Positions 8,018-16,424 of a stretch of 39,360 nt of DNA are shown one piece after another (position 1 is the stretch's first letter; the number at the start of each line of letters is the position of its first letter). Position numbers and translations under genes: made by a program. The notes under the pieces were generated by a model. That model ran no database searches. It saw only the letters and a list, made by a program, of their open reading frames with translations, and was not told where the DNA came from. The DNA comes from an uncultured Treponema sp. (GTDB lineage Bacteria; Spirochaetota; Spirochaetia; Treponematales; Treponemataceae), in assembly GCF_946187725.1 (NCBI RefSeq), contig NZ_CAMHSK010000025.1:1-39360 (forward strand). Reading direction: 5' to 3'.

Positions 8018-10273
8018 ATGATGTATTTATATCCGCGTTCGATTATGGGATTTCCTGAAGAGGAAGTGGAAATTAGACTGTGCTATTTGTACAGTATTTT
8101 GTCAAAGACTCCGAATCCGCAGATAGATGAAGAGATGGTAAAAATGATTTTTGCATTTGCCAGAAGACTTGAAAAGACAGAGCGTTTGAGAAAAGTCCTT
8201 GATTTCCTCATTACAAAACTGTGGAACGATGACAAACTTAACCTTGTCCCGGAAGATGAGCGTGACAATACATGGAGTTTTAACAGTCGTTTTAAATATC
8301 ATTTTTATGAGGATGAAGCTGTCGGTGACAAATTCAGTTGTTATAGGAGTAACAATGAAAATTATATAAATTTTTTACGCTGTATTTTTGCGGGTGGAAT
8401 TTCTCTTCTTGCACGAATCCTTGAAAATGTTTTCTTCACAAGCCGGAAAGATTTTTCTTTTAAGCCTGTAAAAATGCCACAACGAATCAAAAAAGCCATG
8501 GAAAGTCTGACACTCACAAAATTCCTTGTTGATAGCGGTGCTCTTACCGAGAATCAGGCTTTTTTCCTCCAGGCGGTTTATCGTTTTAGCACTACCTCTG
8601 AATTCAGCGACTCTTTCAGCCGCTACAACTATGAGAATTCAGATATTTTTGAAAAGATTGGTCTTTCCGAAGAGCAGGTTGCATCTGTACGGGAGAATCT
8701 TGTGGTTGGAGTTTTGAACGGCTTTTTTGACAATGATCTTGATATTTCTAAACTTGCGATTGCATGTGTCAAAGCCCAGAGCCTTCAGCCATATTTCAAT
8801 GATATGTCCCGTCCATTGAGCCTTGATGACGCATTTCCTATAGAGTCTTTTTCTATTAAAGAAGACGAAAGAAAACTCGTGGAGTCTTTCCTCAAAGGCG
8901 ATGACAGCGCAAACATTCTTCTTTATGGGGCAGCTGGCAGCGGAAAGACTGAATTTGCGAAATCAATTGTAAAAGCGTGTGGAATGAATGCGATTCGTTT
9001 TAAAAACAGTTATGAGACTGAGAACAGCACTGAAGCAGCGATTTCTGCAATCAATTCGTGCCTTGCAATCAAGCGTAAGAATACTGTCTTCATAATTGAC
9101 GAGGCGGAAAGCATTCTTGAAACAAAGCCTGTTGACGGATTGTTCGGTACAGTCTGCCGTAAAGCGTCTGTGAATAAAATTTTTGAGCGTTGCCAGAACA
9201 AGGTAATCTGGATTGTGAATTATACAAACAGAATGGACGACTCAACCAAGCGTCGTTTCACCTATTCTGTAAAATTCGACAAGATGAGCGAAAAAAATAT
9301 GGAAGAAATTGCCCTCTCAAGGCTTTCAACGCTTCCTTGCTCGTCTAATCTTAAGAAAAGACTGCTTACCCTTTGCTCGAAATATGATGTTACGGGTGCA
9401 TCCGTGGGTAATATGATGACAGTGATGAATTCATTAAATGAAAAGGACGAGGAAAAAATAGAGAATACAATCAAAAAAGTTCTCGAATCAAATTCGACCT
9501 TGCTTTACGGTCAGGCTAAAATGCGGGAGAAAACAAAATCGTCGTATGATATCTCTGTTTTGAATTCAACCGTTCCTGCTGAAGAAATCGTCGAGATGGT
9601 TGAGAACGCAAAAGCCTATGCCCAGAAAAATGATACCGGGGAAGAAGGAATCAGAATGCTCTTTTACGGACTCAGCGGAACTGGAAAGACGGAATTTGCC
9701 CGCTACATTTCGCAGAAGCTCGGTAAAAAAATACTGCTGAAACGAGCCTCAGATATAATCAGCAAATATGTCGGGGACACGGAAAAGAATATCAGCGAAG
9801 CTTTCAATGAGGCGGAGCAGAACGACATGATTCTCCTTTTTGATGAGGCAGATTCTTTCTTCCGTGACCGTGAACACGCTCAGTATGAATGGGAAATAAC
9901 AAAGGTAAACGAGTTCCTTACGCAGATGGAAGAATTCAAGGGAATCCTTATTTGCACGACGAATCTCCGAAAGATAATGGATAAGGCCATGCTGCGCCGC
10001 TTCCACATCTGCACGGAATTCAAGGCGCTCAACCGGGACGGAATCGAAAAACTCCTGAAGCGCTATTTTCCTTCTATTATATTTAACGAAAAGCAGGTTG
10101 ATTCGCTTGACCGCTATGACAGCGTGACACCGGGCGATTTCGGTTCGATTTCTGGCAGAGTGCGGTTTATGGCTCCAGCTAAAGTTACGGCGGATTACAT
10201 CACAGGCGAACTGATTGAGCTTCAGAAAGAAAAAGACGGAAAATCCGGCAGCGTGATTGGTTTTGTTGCATAG
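8018..10273 (+). CDS. Double AAA+ ATPase (Cdc48/SpoVK-like)
   Basis: I start at ATG 8018, seven bases after AGAGGAG (a TTG at 8012 is possible), giving 751 residues. About 270 N-terminal residues are unassigned. The first AAA+ module has Walker A GAAGSGKT (304-311) and Walker B TVFIIDEAES. The second has Walker A GLSGTGKT (551-558), a SKYVGDTEKNI segment with the classic AAA signature, Walker B ILLFDEADS (D609, E610), sensor TTNLR, and arginines in AMLRRFH. Both modules look catalytically complete. Such two-ring proteins usually remodel or unfold protein complexes with ATP. It heads a tight operon with two unknown genes, the FliM-motif LRR protein and an ADP-ribosylglycohydrolase. Its substrate is unknown; the motor-like proteins are an obvious candidate. 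Confidence 0.85.
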   Translation: MMYLYPRSIMGFPEEEVEIRLCYLYSILSKTPNPQIDEEMVKMIFAFARRLEKTERLRKVLDFLITKLWNDDKLNLVPEDERDNTWSFNSRFKYHFYEDEAVGDKFSCYRSNNENYINFLRCIFAGGISLLARILENVFFTSRKDFSFKPVKMPQRIKKAMESLTLTKFLVDSGALTENQAFFLQAVYRFSTTSEFSDSFSRYNYENSDIFEKIGLSEEQVASVRENLVVGVLNGFFDNDLDISKLAIACVKAQSLQPYFNDMSRPLSLDDAFPIESFSIKEDERKLVESFLKGDDSANILLYGAAGSGKTEFAKSIVKACGMNAIRFKNSYETENSTEAAISAINSCLAIKRKNTVFIIDEAESILETKPVDGLFGTVCRKASVNKIFERCQNKVIWIVNYTNRMDDSTKRRFTYSVKFDKMSEKNMEEIALSRLSTLPCSSNLKKRLLTLCSKYDVTGASVGNMMTVMNSLNEKDEEKIENTIKKVLESNSTLLYGQAKMREKTKSSYDISVLNSTVPAEEIVEMVENAKAYAQKNDTGEEGIRMLFYGLSGTGKTEFARYISQKLGKKILLKRASDIISKYVGDTEKNISEAFNEAEQNDMILLFDEADSFFRDREHAQYEWEITKVNEFLTQMEEFKGILICTTNLRKIMDKAMLRRFHICTEFKALNRDGIEKLLKRYFPSIIFNEKQVDSLDRYDSVTPGDFGSISGRVRFMAPAKVTADYITGELIELQKEKDGKSGSVIGFVA

Positions 10274-10295
10274 AAGAATTTAGGGAGGTAAAAGA

Positions 10296-10952
10296 ATGGC
10301 AGACAGAGATGAGGAACTTAAGGAATTGCTTTTGAACTACGGCGAGCATATTCTGGTTTCTGTTTATGACGGAGACCAGACCCACAAAAACCGCCGTAAT
10401 ACAAAGAGAGCAAGGATTCTTGAAAAAATCATAATTGAAAACGGATTTCCTTACAAGAAAATCGTGATAGACCTTCCGAACCGCGAGTCAGTGCATTATT
10501 TTGTCGTGTACGGAAACGAAGAAAAAATTAAGGCCGCACTAAACGAAGAGCCGAATCACTTCAAGCTGATGACTTTCTTTGATGACGAAAAATTCAGGGA
10601 GATTCTTGAAGAAACGGCATTTCACCATCCTGTCACGGCGAAGGAAAAAGAAGAGTGCAGGGCACGGCATGAAATCTTTCTTGAAAACCTGTATGAGCCG
10701 CCATCGTCCTGCGGGGGCTGGGATTATTATTCTAGTTACGGGGATTGTTCTTTCCATTACATAAAGAACAATCTTCACTGCTTTATTTTCCGGGTTCAGG
10801 AGAAAAATGCATTCAAAATTTCAATCGGAAGCACGAGGCCAATCGGAGTTTCTCTGGACACCTTATATGCAGACACATGGGAAGAGGCTTTCGAAAAGAT
10901 GGCGGCGTGGACACTGCAGACCAGACTGAGCAGACGAAAGCAGGAAGGATGA
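10296..10952 (+). CDS. Hypothetical protein (218 aa) in the AAA+ operon
   Basis: ATG 10296 follows GGAGGT, 22 bp after the AAA+ gene. I do not recognise the family. The protein is soluble and charged: a helical start (DEELKELLLNYGEHILV), an alpha/beta stretch (KRARILEKIIIENGF, KKIVIDLPN), a cysteine/aromatic cluster CGGWDYYSSYGDC near residues 139-151, and a helical end. The arrangement, including a strand-rich HCFIFRV section, looks like a compact folded domain. It is four bases from the next gene and surely co-transcribed. A partner or adaptor of the AAA+ protein is possible from position only. Confidence 0.75.
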   Translation: MADRDEELKELLLNYGEHILVSVYDGDQTHKNRRNTKRARILEKIIIENGFPYKKIVIDLPNRESVHYFVVYGNEEKIKAALNEEPNHFKLMTFFDDEKFREILEETAFHHPVTAKEKEECRARHEIFLENLYEPPSSCGGWDYYSSYGDCSFHYIKNNLHCFIFRVQEKNAFKISIGSTRPIGVSLDTLYADTWEEAFEKMAAWTLQTRLSRRKQEG

Positions 10953-10955
10953 AAA

Positions 10956-11306
10956 ATGACAAAGACCGTTTACTACAATTATCTACGGACTCAAAGCGAG
11001 GAGACGATAAAAAATCTGTCGTTTCTGAGATTTGAGGGGCGGTATCAGAAAAACGATGACGGCTGGTACTATATTTACTTTGAAAAAGAAGGGGAGAAAC
11101 TTATCGTTCCCCAGATTGGTGAAGTGACGAACAAATTTTTTCGAAATCTGGTTGGTGGCGAATTCCTTTCAGACACGAAAAGTGTCGCTCGGCATTTAAC
11201 ACATGGAACTTATTTTGCTGGCAAAAAAGCTCCGGGATGTTTTTCTGAGGCAATATCGTATAGCTTTAGATTGAAACAATTCTATAAGGAAAAAGGAATC
11301 TTATAA
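10956..11306 (+). CDS. Hypothetical protein (116 aa) in the AAA+ operon
   Basis: ATG 10956 comes 3 bp after the previous stop, with GGAAGGA in the end of that gene as ribosome site. The family is not recognised. The protein is small, basic and soluble, with beta-rich segments (LRFEGRYQKNDDGWYYIYFE, EKLIVPQIGEV) and a glycine/histidine-containing middle (HLTHGTYFAGKKAPG). No cysteine cluster or membrane helix is present. Tight spacing on both sides marks it as a genuine operon member. Confidence 0.7.
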   Translation: MTKTVYYNYLRTQSEETIKNLSFLRFEGRYQKNDDGWYYIYFEKEGEKLIVPQIGEVTNKFFRNLVGGEFLSDTKSVARHLTHGTYFAGKKAPGCFSEAISYSFRLKQFYKEKGIL

Positions 11307-11317
11307 TAGGAGCAGAT

Positions 11318-13741
11318 ATGGGAAGAAAATCAAAAAATCTTACTCAGGAAGAGATTGATGAACTCGTGAAGAAACCTCCGCAGGATGATAATATTGAAAT
11401 TGATAGAAATAAAATTACACTTCTTTCGCAAGATGATATCGATGAGCTTTTAAAAGCTGTCGGGGATAGCATTGACGAGGAAGAAAAGAGTGGTGTTCGA
11501 AAGTGTCTCCTGAAAATTCTTGAAGCAATGGGAGAATATTCACATTGTCAAAGTGAAATCAGTTGGTTGTCTCCTGACCAAAGCGTATTCTCTGTTGAAG
11601 GCGAAGAAGAGCCTGAAACCTGGCCTGAGGAAGTTCTAAATGAAAATCATGATAAGATTTACAAGAACTTTGAGAAGATGAGAAAAATTCCAGGGCGGAT
11701 TCTGCGGTTGAAGAGAGAACTTAAAAAACTTTTTGATGAAGAGCCGCTCACACCCGTTCAAGTAAAATTCGCTAATAAAGTCCTCGTCAACATTGCAAAA
11801 AGTTTGATTGAGAATTATGAGCTGAGTTATCATCTTAAAAGATTCCCGCACAAGGAACTTGAGGAAGTCATCAAAATCCATTTGGATTATATGGTTTCGC
11901 TCAAAGAACTCTTTCTTTTCCTGGAGAATGCAGAAAACAACCCACTTTTTTCAAACAAAGAACTTCGGGAAAAATGGTGGACTGAAAAAAGGGAAAATAT
12001 GCTTGCTCTTCTGCAAGACATTGGAAGTGCTGAGGCTTATGAAAATGAAGAGGTTGCCACTTTGGGCACTCTTGGAAATTTTTCTGAACTTTCAACGGAA
12101 TTTGATGAGAAAGAGAGGGCAAAGTGGGATATTTTCTTTGAAGGGAGAAAAACTACCTCGCCATATAAAAATTATTACCTCAACTCGCTTTTTGCTGGTA
12201 AAAAGAAAGTTTTTGGTCTGACCCGTGATGATATGTACTCGCTTATTTGTATGCCTTATCTGATTTATCACGGCGACAGGCGAGGAACCAAAGAGTTCAT
12301 AAATTGCATTGAAAATAATGTGACTCGTGAAGTTGAATATGGAAATGAGCCTGATGATTTTGATAACGGATTTCTTGTTGAGGACGGAATGCTTATTAGC
12401 TGTGGCAAAAATATAACCGTAGCAAAGATTCCGCTTGGTGTAAAAGAGATTTCAAGCACAGCCTTTGTCGGATGTGATAAACTTTCTTCTATATATATGC
12501 CATCCAGCGTGCAGAAAATCGCCCCTTTTGCTTTTGAGGGGTGCAAGGCCAGTGAAATCTATTTTGAAGGAAGTGAGCGGGAGTGGAACGCTGTTGAAAA
12601 AGGTTACGGATGGAATCTTGGGATACTTCCCCCAGTCGTTCATTGCACGGATGCTGATTGTGACATCTCGCTTTTTATTGCGAACAAAGAGCTTATCCGC
12701 TGCGCAGAAAATGCAAGGTCTGTTTCAATTCCAGAAAATGTAACGGCGATTGGACATGGGGCTTTCTTTGATTGTGCAAAGATTGAAAAAATTGTGCTTC
12801 CGAAAAACATCAACAGAATTGGGGGCAGAGCTTTCACAAATTGTATTTCTCTCAAAGAAGTTATTCTTCCCGAAGAAATAGAAATAATAAATGAAGCGGC
12901 ATTTGGTGGCTGCGAATCTCTCGAAAGTATAGCAATTCCAGAGGGCGTAGAAGAAATCGGGAGAAATGCGTTTTTAGGTTGCTTGAACTTAAAATCTGTG
13001 ACTCTCCCGGAAAGCCTTGTTGAAATCGGACAGGATGCGTTTAGATTTTGCAGGAACTTGGAATCGCTCATAATTCCCAAAAATTTGACAGCCATAAAAA
13101 GGGATGCGTTTTATTCGTGCGGCATACCTTTAGGAATAAATGTGTCGGAAGAAAACGAGCATTTCTGCTCCGAGGATGGAATCCTATACAGCAAAGACAA
13201 AAAGCAGCTGATTTTTTGCCCGAATGAACACCCGGCAAAGGATTTTAAAATCCCCGAAACAACAGAAAAGATTTGCAGGAATGCGTTTGCTCATTGCAAG
13301 AATCTCGAATCTGTTTATATTCCTGCGACTGTCAAAATAATGGGGGACGATATTTTTGACGGTTGTGAAGAACTTAGGAGTGTATTATTGGAAGAAGGAA
13401 TTGGGAAAATCCCTAGTGCGGCTTTCATACGATGCAGAAAACTTTCTTCTATTACTATACCATCAAGTGTTAAAGAAATCTGCTCGCTTGTTTTCTATAA
13501 CTGTGACTCCTTAAAAGAAATAAGATTCGCAGGCACTCTTTCCGAATGGAATTCTGTTAAGCGAGACGACCATTATGAAAGCAACCTTCCTGTGAACAAA
13601 GTGATTTGCAGGGATGGTACAGGCATTTTCACTACAGAGGACGAGACAGAAGCTCTTTTAGAAGAAACGGATGAGCTTTTAGCAGATGTTAATAAAGATC
13701 TTTCGAAGGATGGGAAAAAAGGAAATGGCAAAAACAGATGA
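11318..13741 (+). CDS. Leucine-rich-repeat (BspA/TpLRR-type) protein with two N-terminal FliM-like motifs
   Basis: ATG 11318 follows AGGAG; the protein has 807 residues. The N-terminus carries two motifs, LTQEEIDELV (8-17) and LLSQDDIDELLKA (35-47). The second matches the N-terminal segment of flagellar switch proteins FliM and FliY (LSQxEIDALL), which binds phosphorylated CheY. Residues 55-360 are helical and unassigned. From about 365 to 780 run LRR_5/TpLRR repeats of roughly 23 residues (for example IPEGVEEIGRNAFLGCLNL). The last 30 residues are acidic then lysine-rich. BspA-like proteins are normally exported, but no signal peptide is present here, so this copy should be cytosolic. It overlaps the next gene by 17 bp. 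Confidence 0.85.
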   Translation: MGRKSKNLTQEEIDELVKKPPQDDNIEIDRNKITLLSQDDIDELLKAVGDSIDEEEKSGVRKCLLKILEAMGEYSHCQSEISWLSPDQSVFSVEGEEEPETWPEEVLNENHDKIYKNFEKMRKIPGRILRLKRELKKLFDEEPLTPVQVKFANKVLVNIAKSLIENYELSYHLKRFPHKELEEVIKIHLDYMVSLKELFLFLENAENNPLFSNKELREKWWTEKRENMLALLQDIGSAEAYENEEVATLGTLGNFSELSTEFDEKERAKWDIFFEGRKTTSPYKNYYLNSLFAGKKKVFGLTRDDMYSLICMPYLIYHGDRRGTKEFINCIENNVTREVEYGNEPDDFDNGFLVEDGMLISCGKNITVAKIPLGVKEISSTAFVGCDKLSSIYMPSSVQKIAPFAFEGCKASEIYFEGSEREWNAVEKGYGWNLGILPPVVHCTDADCDISLFIANKELIRCAENARSVSIPENVTAIGHGAFFDCAKIEKIVLPKNINRIGGRAFTNCISLKEVILPEEIEIINEAAFGGCESLESIAIPEGVEEIGRNAFLGCLNLKSVTLPESLVEIGQDAFRFCRNLESLIIPKNLTAIKRDAFYSCGIPLGINVSEENEHFCSEDGILYSKDKKQLIFCPNEHPAKDFKIPETTEKICRNAFAHCKNLESVYIPATVKIMGDDIFDGCEELRSVLLEEGIGKIPSAAFIRCRKLSSITIPSSVKEICSLVFYNCDSLKEIRFAGTLSEWNSVKRDDHYESNLPVNKVICRDGTGIFTTEDETEALLEETDELLADVNKDLSKDGKKGNGKNR

Positions 13742-14684
13742 TTTGATTTTTGGTGTGGCGACTGGAGATGCAATGGGCTTTCCGGTTCAGTTTTTTAAGC
13801 GGGAGCAGGCAAAGGCGGCGAATGTTACAAAAATGCTCGCTCATTGGACAGGCAATTATCCTGCTGGAAGTTGGAGCGATGACACAAGCCTTACCCTTGC
13901 CCTTGCAGACAGTCTTGGTGAGACCGGGAGCATTGATTATGACGATATCATGCGCCGTTTTTTGCTTTGGCTTGAAGGCGGAAGTTACACGCCCAAAGGA
14001 AAGACTTTTGACATCGGACAGACCTGTTTTAATGCAATCGAAAGATTCAAAAAGGGCGTACCGCCGTTAGAGTGTGGCGGGCAAAAAGAAAGAGAATGCG
14101 GAAACGGCTCTCTTATGAGAATCTCTCCGCTCGTGTTTTATATCCAGAAGAAATTCGGAGAAAGGGCGTTTGAAAATCCACAGGTTTTTGAGCTGATTCA
14201 CAACGTATCCCGCCTGACTCACGCTCATCCGATTGCACTCCTAGGCTGTGATATTTTTGTCGCAATGCTTTTTTCTTTACTGAACGTAAGCAAAAAAGAA
14301 AAGGCTCTTTTGTTCGCTTATGAGAAAGCCCTCTCATTCGTTGAGCAAAATCCAGAATACAAAGAAGCATTCTCAAAATATGACCGGCTGCTTGCTCCTG
14401 ATTTTTGTACGCTTCCCGAAGGAAAAATCGCCAGCACAGGCTATGTCGTGGACACGCTTGAAGCCGCCGTCTGGTGCTTTCTTACGACAGATTCTTATCG
14501 AGAATGTATTCTCAAAGTAGTGAATCTTGGCGGAGACACCGACTCGATTGGGGCTGTGGCAGGCGCGATGGCAGGTCTTTATTATGCAGATTCCCTGGAA
14601 AAAGGAATCCCAGAAGAATGGAAAGAGCTCCTTCAAAACAAGGAACTGATTATGAGCGTGGCGGAAAAACTGGCTGAATCGTAA
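13725..14684 (+). CDS. ADP-ribosylglycohydrolase (DraG/ARH family)
   Basis: The chosen start, ATG 13725, gives the family's usual beginning (DLIFGVATGDAMGFPVQF) and 319 residues; ATG 13710 is an alternative. Metal-binding motifs of ARH enzymes are present: GSWSDDTSLTLAL (D52, D53, T54) and GGDTDSIGAVAGAMAG (D271, D273). These enzymes remove ADP-ribose from arginine or other acceptors on proteins or nucleic acids using two Mg2+ ions. The gene closes the AAA+ operon. No ADP-ribosyltransferase is visible in the window, so the modified target would be set by an enzyme elsewhere or by a host or phage toxin. Confidence 0.9.
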   Translation: MAKTDDLIFGVATGDAMGFPVQFFKREQAKAANVTKMLAHWTGNYPAGSWSDDTSLTLALADSLGETGSIDYDDIMRRFLLWLEGGSYTPKGKTFDIGQTCFNAIERFKKGVPPLECGGQKERECGNGSLMRISPLVFYIQKKFGERAFENPQVFELIHNVSRLTHAHPIALLGCDIFVAMLFSLLNVSKKEKALLFAYEKALSFVEQNPEYKEAFSKYDRLLAPDFCTLPEGKIASTGYVVDTLEAAVWCFLTTDSYRECILKVVNLGGDTDSIGAVAGAMAGLYYADSLEKGIPEEWKELLQNKELIMSVAEKLAES

Positions 14685-14687
14685 AAG

Positions 14688-14715
14688 TTTACGATTCCAA
14701 AAAAAGCAATATATT
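14688..14715 (+). promoter_or_regulatory. Island-type promoter copy 3 (before alphaCTD-like gene 1)
   Basis: TTTACG (14688-14693) sits 3 bp after the ARH stop codon, then a 16-bp spacer ending GCAA and TATATT (14710-14715). Confidence 0.75.
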
Positions 14716-14721
14716 TTCAAG

Positions 14722-14740
14722 TGCCTGCACAAATCGGGCA
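14722..14740 (+). promoter_or_regulatory. Hairpin at the predicted transcript start, also found at 17166
   Basis: TGCCTG and CGGGCA pair over six positions (one G-T) around a seven-base loop. The hairpin begins seven bases after the -10 box, as does the same stem in the leader of the MotA-like gene. No T-run follows, so it is not a terminator. Confidence 0.5.
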
Positions 14741-14766
14741 AATACATCACTTATAAGGAGTTTTGT

Positions 14767-15039
14767 ATGAGAACAATCAAAGAAGTTATGGATTTGAGCG
14801 TGACGAACCTGGATTTTTCGGTTCGTTGCACGAACTGCATGAAGAACATGAATGTTTCAACATTGAGCGAGCTTACCGCAAAATCAAAGGCAGAAATCGC
14901 AAGTTCTCGGAATGTCGGGAAAAAGAGCCTCGAAGAAATCGAATCAAAGCTCTCTGAGTTTGGTCTTTGCTGGCAGATGACAGACCGGGACTGGCTCAAC
15001 TGGGGAGTCTCTCATATTGAGTGGATTAAGCGGCACTAG
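14767..15039 (+). CDS. Free-standing RNA polymerase alpha C-terminal-domain-like protein (1)
   Basis: ATG 14767 follows AAGGAG; 90 residues. The whole protein aligns by eye with the C-terminal domain of RNA polymerase alpha: DLSVTNLDFSVRCTNCMK, then SRNVGKKSLEEIESKLSEFGL, then a tail like alpha's own end (MTDRDWLNW). The DNA-contact residues R265, N268 and K298 of E. coli alpha have equivalents at R20, N23 and K53. The N-terminal domain that joins alpha to polymerase is missing. Such a protein could bind upstream promoter DNA or contact sigma region 4 without being a subunit. A divergent paralogue lies at 16425. Terminated by the hairpin at 15051. Confidence 0.8.
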   Translation: MRTIKEVMDLSVTNLDFSVRCTNCMKNMNVSTLSELTAKSKAEIASSRNVGKKSLEEIESKLSEFGLCWQMTDRDWLNWGVSHIEWIKRH

Positions 15040-15050
15040 GGGGAAAAAGT

Positions 15051-15067
15051 GGGGGCATTTAGCCCCC
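15051..15067. terminator. Bidirectional terminator between convergent genes
   Basis: GGGGGC, ATTTA, GCCCCC forms a perfect six-bp GC stem. On the reverse strand the stem is followed by ACTTTTT, so it should end the sigma-factor transcript well; on the forward strand the trailing sequence is CCTTT, which is weaker. Confidence 0.65.
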
Positions 15068-15089
15068 CCTTTGCATTAAGCAACATTTT
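15056..15089. repeat. Direct repeat flanking the 15088-15522 gene, copy 1
   Basis: CATTTAGCCCCC at the left and TTAAGCAACATTTT at the right match the copy at 15561-15593, with differences only in the middle. The right part equals the last codons and stop of the sigma-factor gene on the reverse strand. Confidence 0.7.
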
Positions 15090-15522
15090 ATCTAGCTATC
15101 AGTATTCGATATTTTGCTTCGTTCTTATTTTCTTCTACGCACATGCCAAACAGAGCATTTACATCGTCGTGAAGATAAGGTTTGAGCTTATTAAAAGTAT
15201 TGCGTATTTCGTTAAAGTAAATGTCACAATATTGAAAAATAAGCATTTCTTTGATTTTTGCTTGCCTTTGTTTTACAAAGCCTGATATTTCCGCTTCTGT
15301 ATTTGATTCGAAATATTCCGCATGTTGGCTTTCAAATATATGTAAAAGGTCATATTTTTCAATATGAAAAATACTTTTCTTAAGGATATCATTAATCAGC
15401 ATATTTATCTTGGCCCTTTCTTCTTCTTTGAATGATTTTTCAAATGAGTCAAGAAAGGCTTCAAAATTAATTGCTTCATTGTCTGCGTTCTCTGTAAAAG
15501 TTACACCAAAATTATCTATCAA
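15088..15522 (-). CDS. Hypothetical helical protein (144 aa) downstream of the sigma factor
   Basis: The start is TTG (15520-15522) with GAGGAG 7 bases upstream; there is no better ATG. The protein is soluble, acidic and almost wholly helical (FEAFLDSFEKSFKEEERAKIN, SGFVKQRQAKIKEMLIF, FNEIRNTFNKLKPYL). I recognise no family. It lies 56 bp after the sigma-factor gene on the same strand with no terminator between them, so it is probably co-transcribed and could be a modulator of that sigma factor. The gene sits exactly between two copies of a 33-34-bp direct repeat, which suggests it was inserted at the end of the sigma gene. Confidence 0.65.
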   Translation of the reverse strand: MIDNFGVTFTENADNEAINFEAFLDSFEKSFKEEERAKINMLINDILKKSIFHIEKYDLLHIFESQHAEYFESNTEAEISGFVKQRQAKIKEMLIFQYCDIYFNEIRNTFNKLKPYLHDDVNALFGMCVEENKNEAKYRILIAR

Positions 15523-15560
15523 TTTTCTCTCCTCGATGCACTCTTATTCGAGATTGTAGA

Positions 15561-15593
15561 CATTTAGCCCCCATTGCTTTAAGCAACATTTTT
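15561..15593. repeat. Direct repeat flanking the 15088-15522 gene, copy 2
   Basis: Overlaps the stop codon (15579-15581) and last codons of the sigma-factor gene. It matches 15056-15089 at both ends but lacks the GGGGG arm that makes copy 1 a terminator. Confidence 0.7.
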
Positions 15594-16295
15594 CAGATTT
15601 TTCTGAAGGACGCTCACAGCCTGTTTGTATATGTTGAAAGCCCACTGCTTTGTTTTGTTGTACATCGTTCCGATTTCGGCGAAGCTGTATTCTTTTTGGG
15701 GTTTGCCAAGACCGTGTTTAAGAATCACTATCTCGCGATTTATTTTCGGAAGATTACCGAGTACTTCCCAGACTTTTTGTTTCGTAAGTGAACGCAAAGC
15801 TTCCTCTTCCGGCGAAAAAATCCTGTCATCGCTTATGTGAGAGAGAAGATTTTCTTCATCATCAGAATCAGTGCAGGCATCAAGACTTAAAACTGTCGTC
15901 CTATTTTTGATAGCATCTGAAAGATTATGCCTGCTCTGGCGGATTGTGTAGCCGCAGTCATTGATTGCTTTTGGAATTGAGTTCAGAATATCCCACTTTG
16001 CGAAAGTGATGAATTTGATGTCTTTTTCGGCGCTGAATTTTCTGAGACTGTCTTCCAGGGCAAGATAACCATCAACAACAAGCTCATCGAGATCAAGCCC
16101 TTTGTTCTGGTATTTTTTTGCGATGGTTGTCACATAGCGGAGGTTTGAGCGAAAAAGAGTATCCTTCGCCTTTTTGTTTCCGTTTTTTGCAAGTTTGATG
16201 ATTTTCTTTTCTTCTTCGCGGGAGAGTGGTGGCAGGGAAGCGGCACAGATTGTGCTGATTCCAGAATTAAAAGATGATGTGTGAAAATATGACAT
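15579..16295 (-). CDS. Sigma-70-family RNA polymerase sigma factor encoded by the island
   Basis: ATG 16295 follows AAAGGAGG; 238 residues. Regions 1.2-2.4 are recognisable: LSREEEKKIIKLAKNGNKKA, SNLRYVTTIAKKYQNKGLDL, DELVVDGYLALEDSLRKF, then FITFAKWDILNSIPKAI. Region 4 is VLGNLPKINREIVILKHGLG with an HTH ending TMYNKTKQWAFNIYKQAV. The overall layout is closest to primary-like sigma factors but region 2.4 and the region 4.2 recognition helix diverge from the usual sequences, and region 3 is replaced by a short acidic linker (SDDEENLL). It is not an ECF factor, and FliA identity is not supported. It lies among eight promoters of an unusual shared type, which it may read. Its own upstream region lacks that promoter. 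Confidence 0.85.
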   Translation of the reverse strand: MSYFHTSSFNSGISTICAASLPPLSREEEKKIIKLAKNGNKKAKDTLFRSNLRYVTTIAKKYQNKGLDLDELVVDGYLALEDSLRKFSAEKDIKFITFAKWDILNSIPKAINDCGYTIRQSRHNLSDAIKNRTTVLSLDACTDSDDEENLLSHISDDRIFSPEEEALRSLTKQKVWEVLGNLPKINREIVILKHGLGKPQKEYSFAEIGTMYNKTKQWAFNIYKQAVSVLQKNLKNVA

Positions 16296-16424
16296 TACGT
16301 CCTCCTTTTAGCAACATTTACACCAGAAACTCTGGCGACCGCCGTGCAATAAGAGCCAAATCAAGCGGTCATTAAGTGTTATAAACTATTTATGTAAAGA
16401 TTGTACGAACGAATGTAAAAACTT
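16296..16424 (-). promoter_or_regulatory. Structured leader and weak promoter of the sigma-factor gene
   Basis: On the reverse strand, TTTACA (16419-16414), 17 bp, TACATA (16396-16391) is a possible promoter without the GCAA element. The leader then contains GACCGC paired with GCGGTC about 24 bases apart, and CCAGA/TCTGG around AAC. This could fold over the start region and control translation, but the evidence is slight. Confidence 0.3.

Noticed and set aside
11318..13741. Surface BspA adhesin
   Set aside because: The LRR type matches, but there is no signal peptide or lipobox and the gene sits in a cytosolic ATPase operon.
14722..14740. Rho-independent terminator
   Set aside because: The stem is at the transcript start, short, and without a T-run; it is treated as a leader hairpin.
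15579..16295. Calling the sigma factor FliA (flagellar sigma) because of the motor-like neighbours
   Set aside because: Regions 2 and 4 look like a divergent primary-type sigma, and the promoters nearby do not resemble the FliA consensus (TAAA...GCCGATAA).
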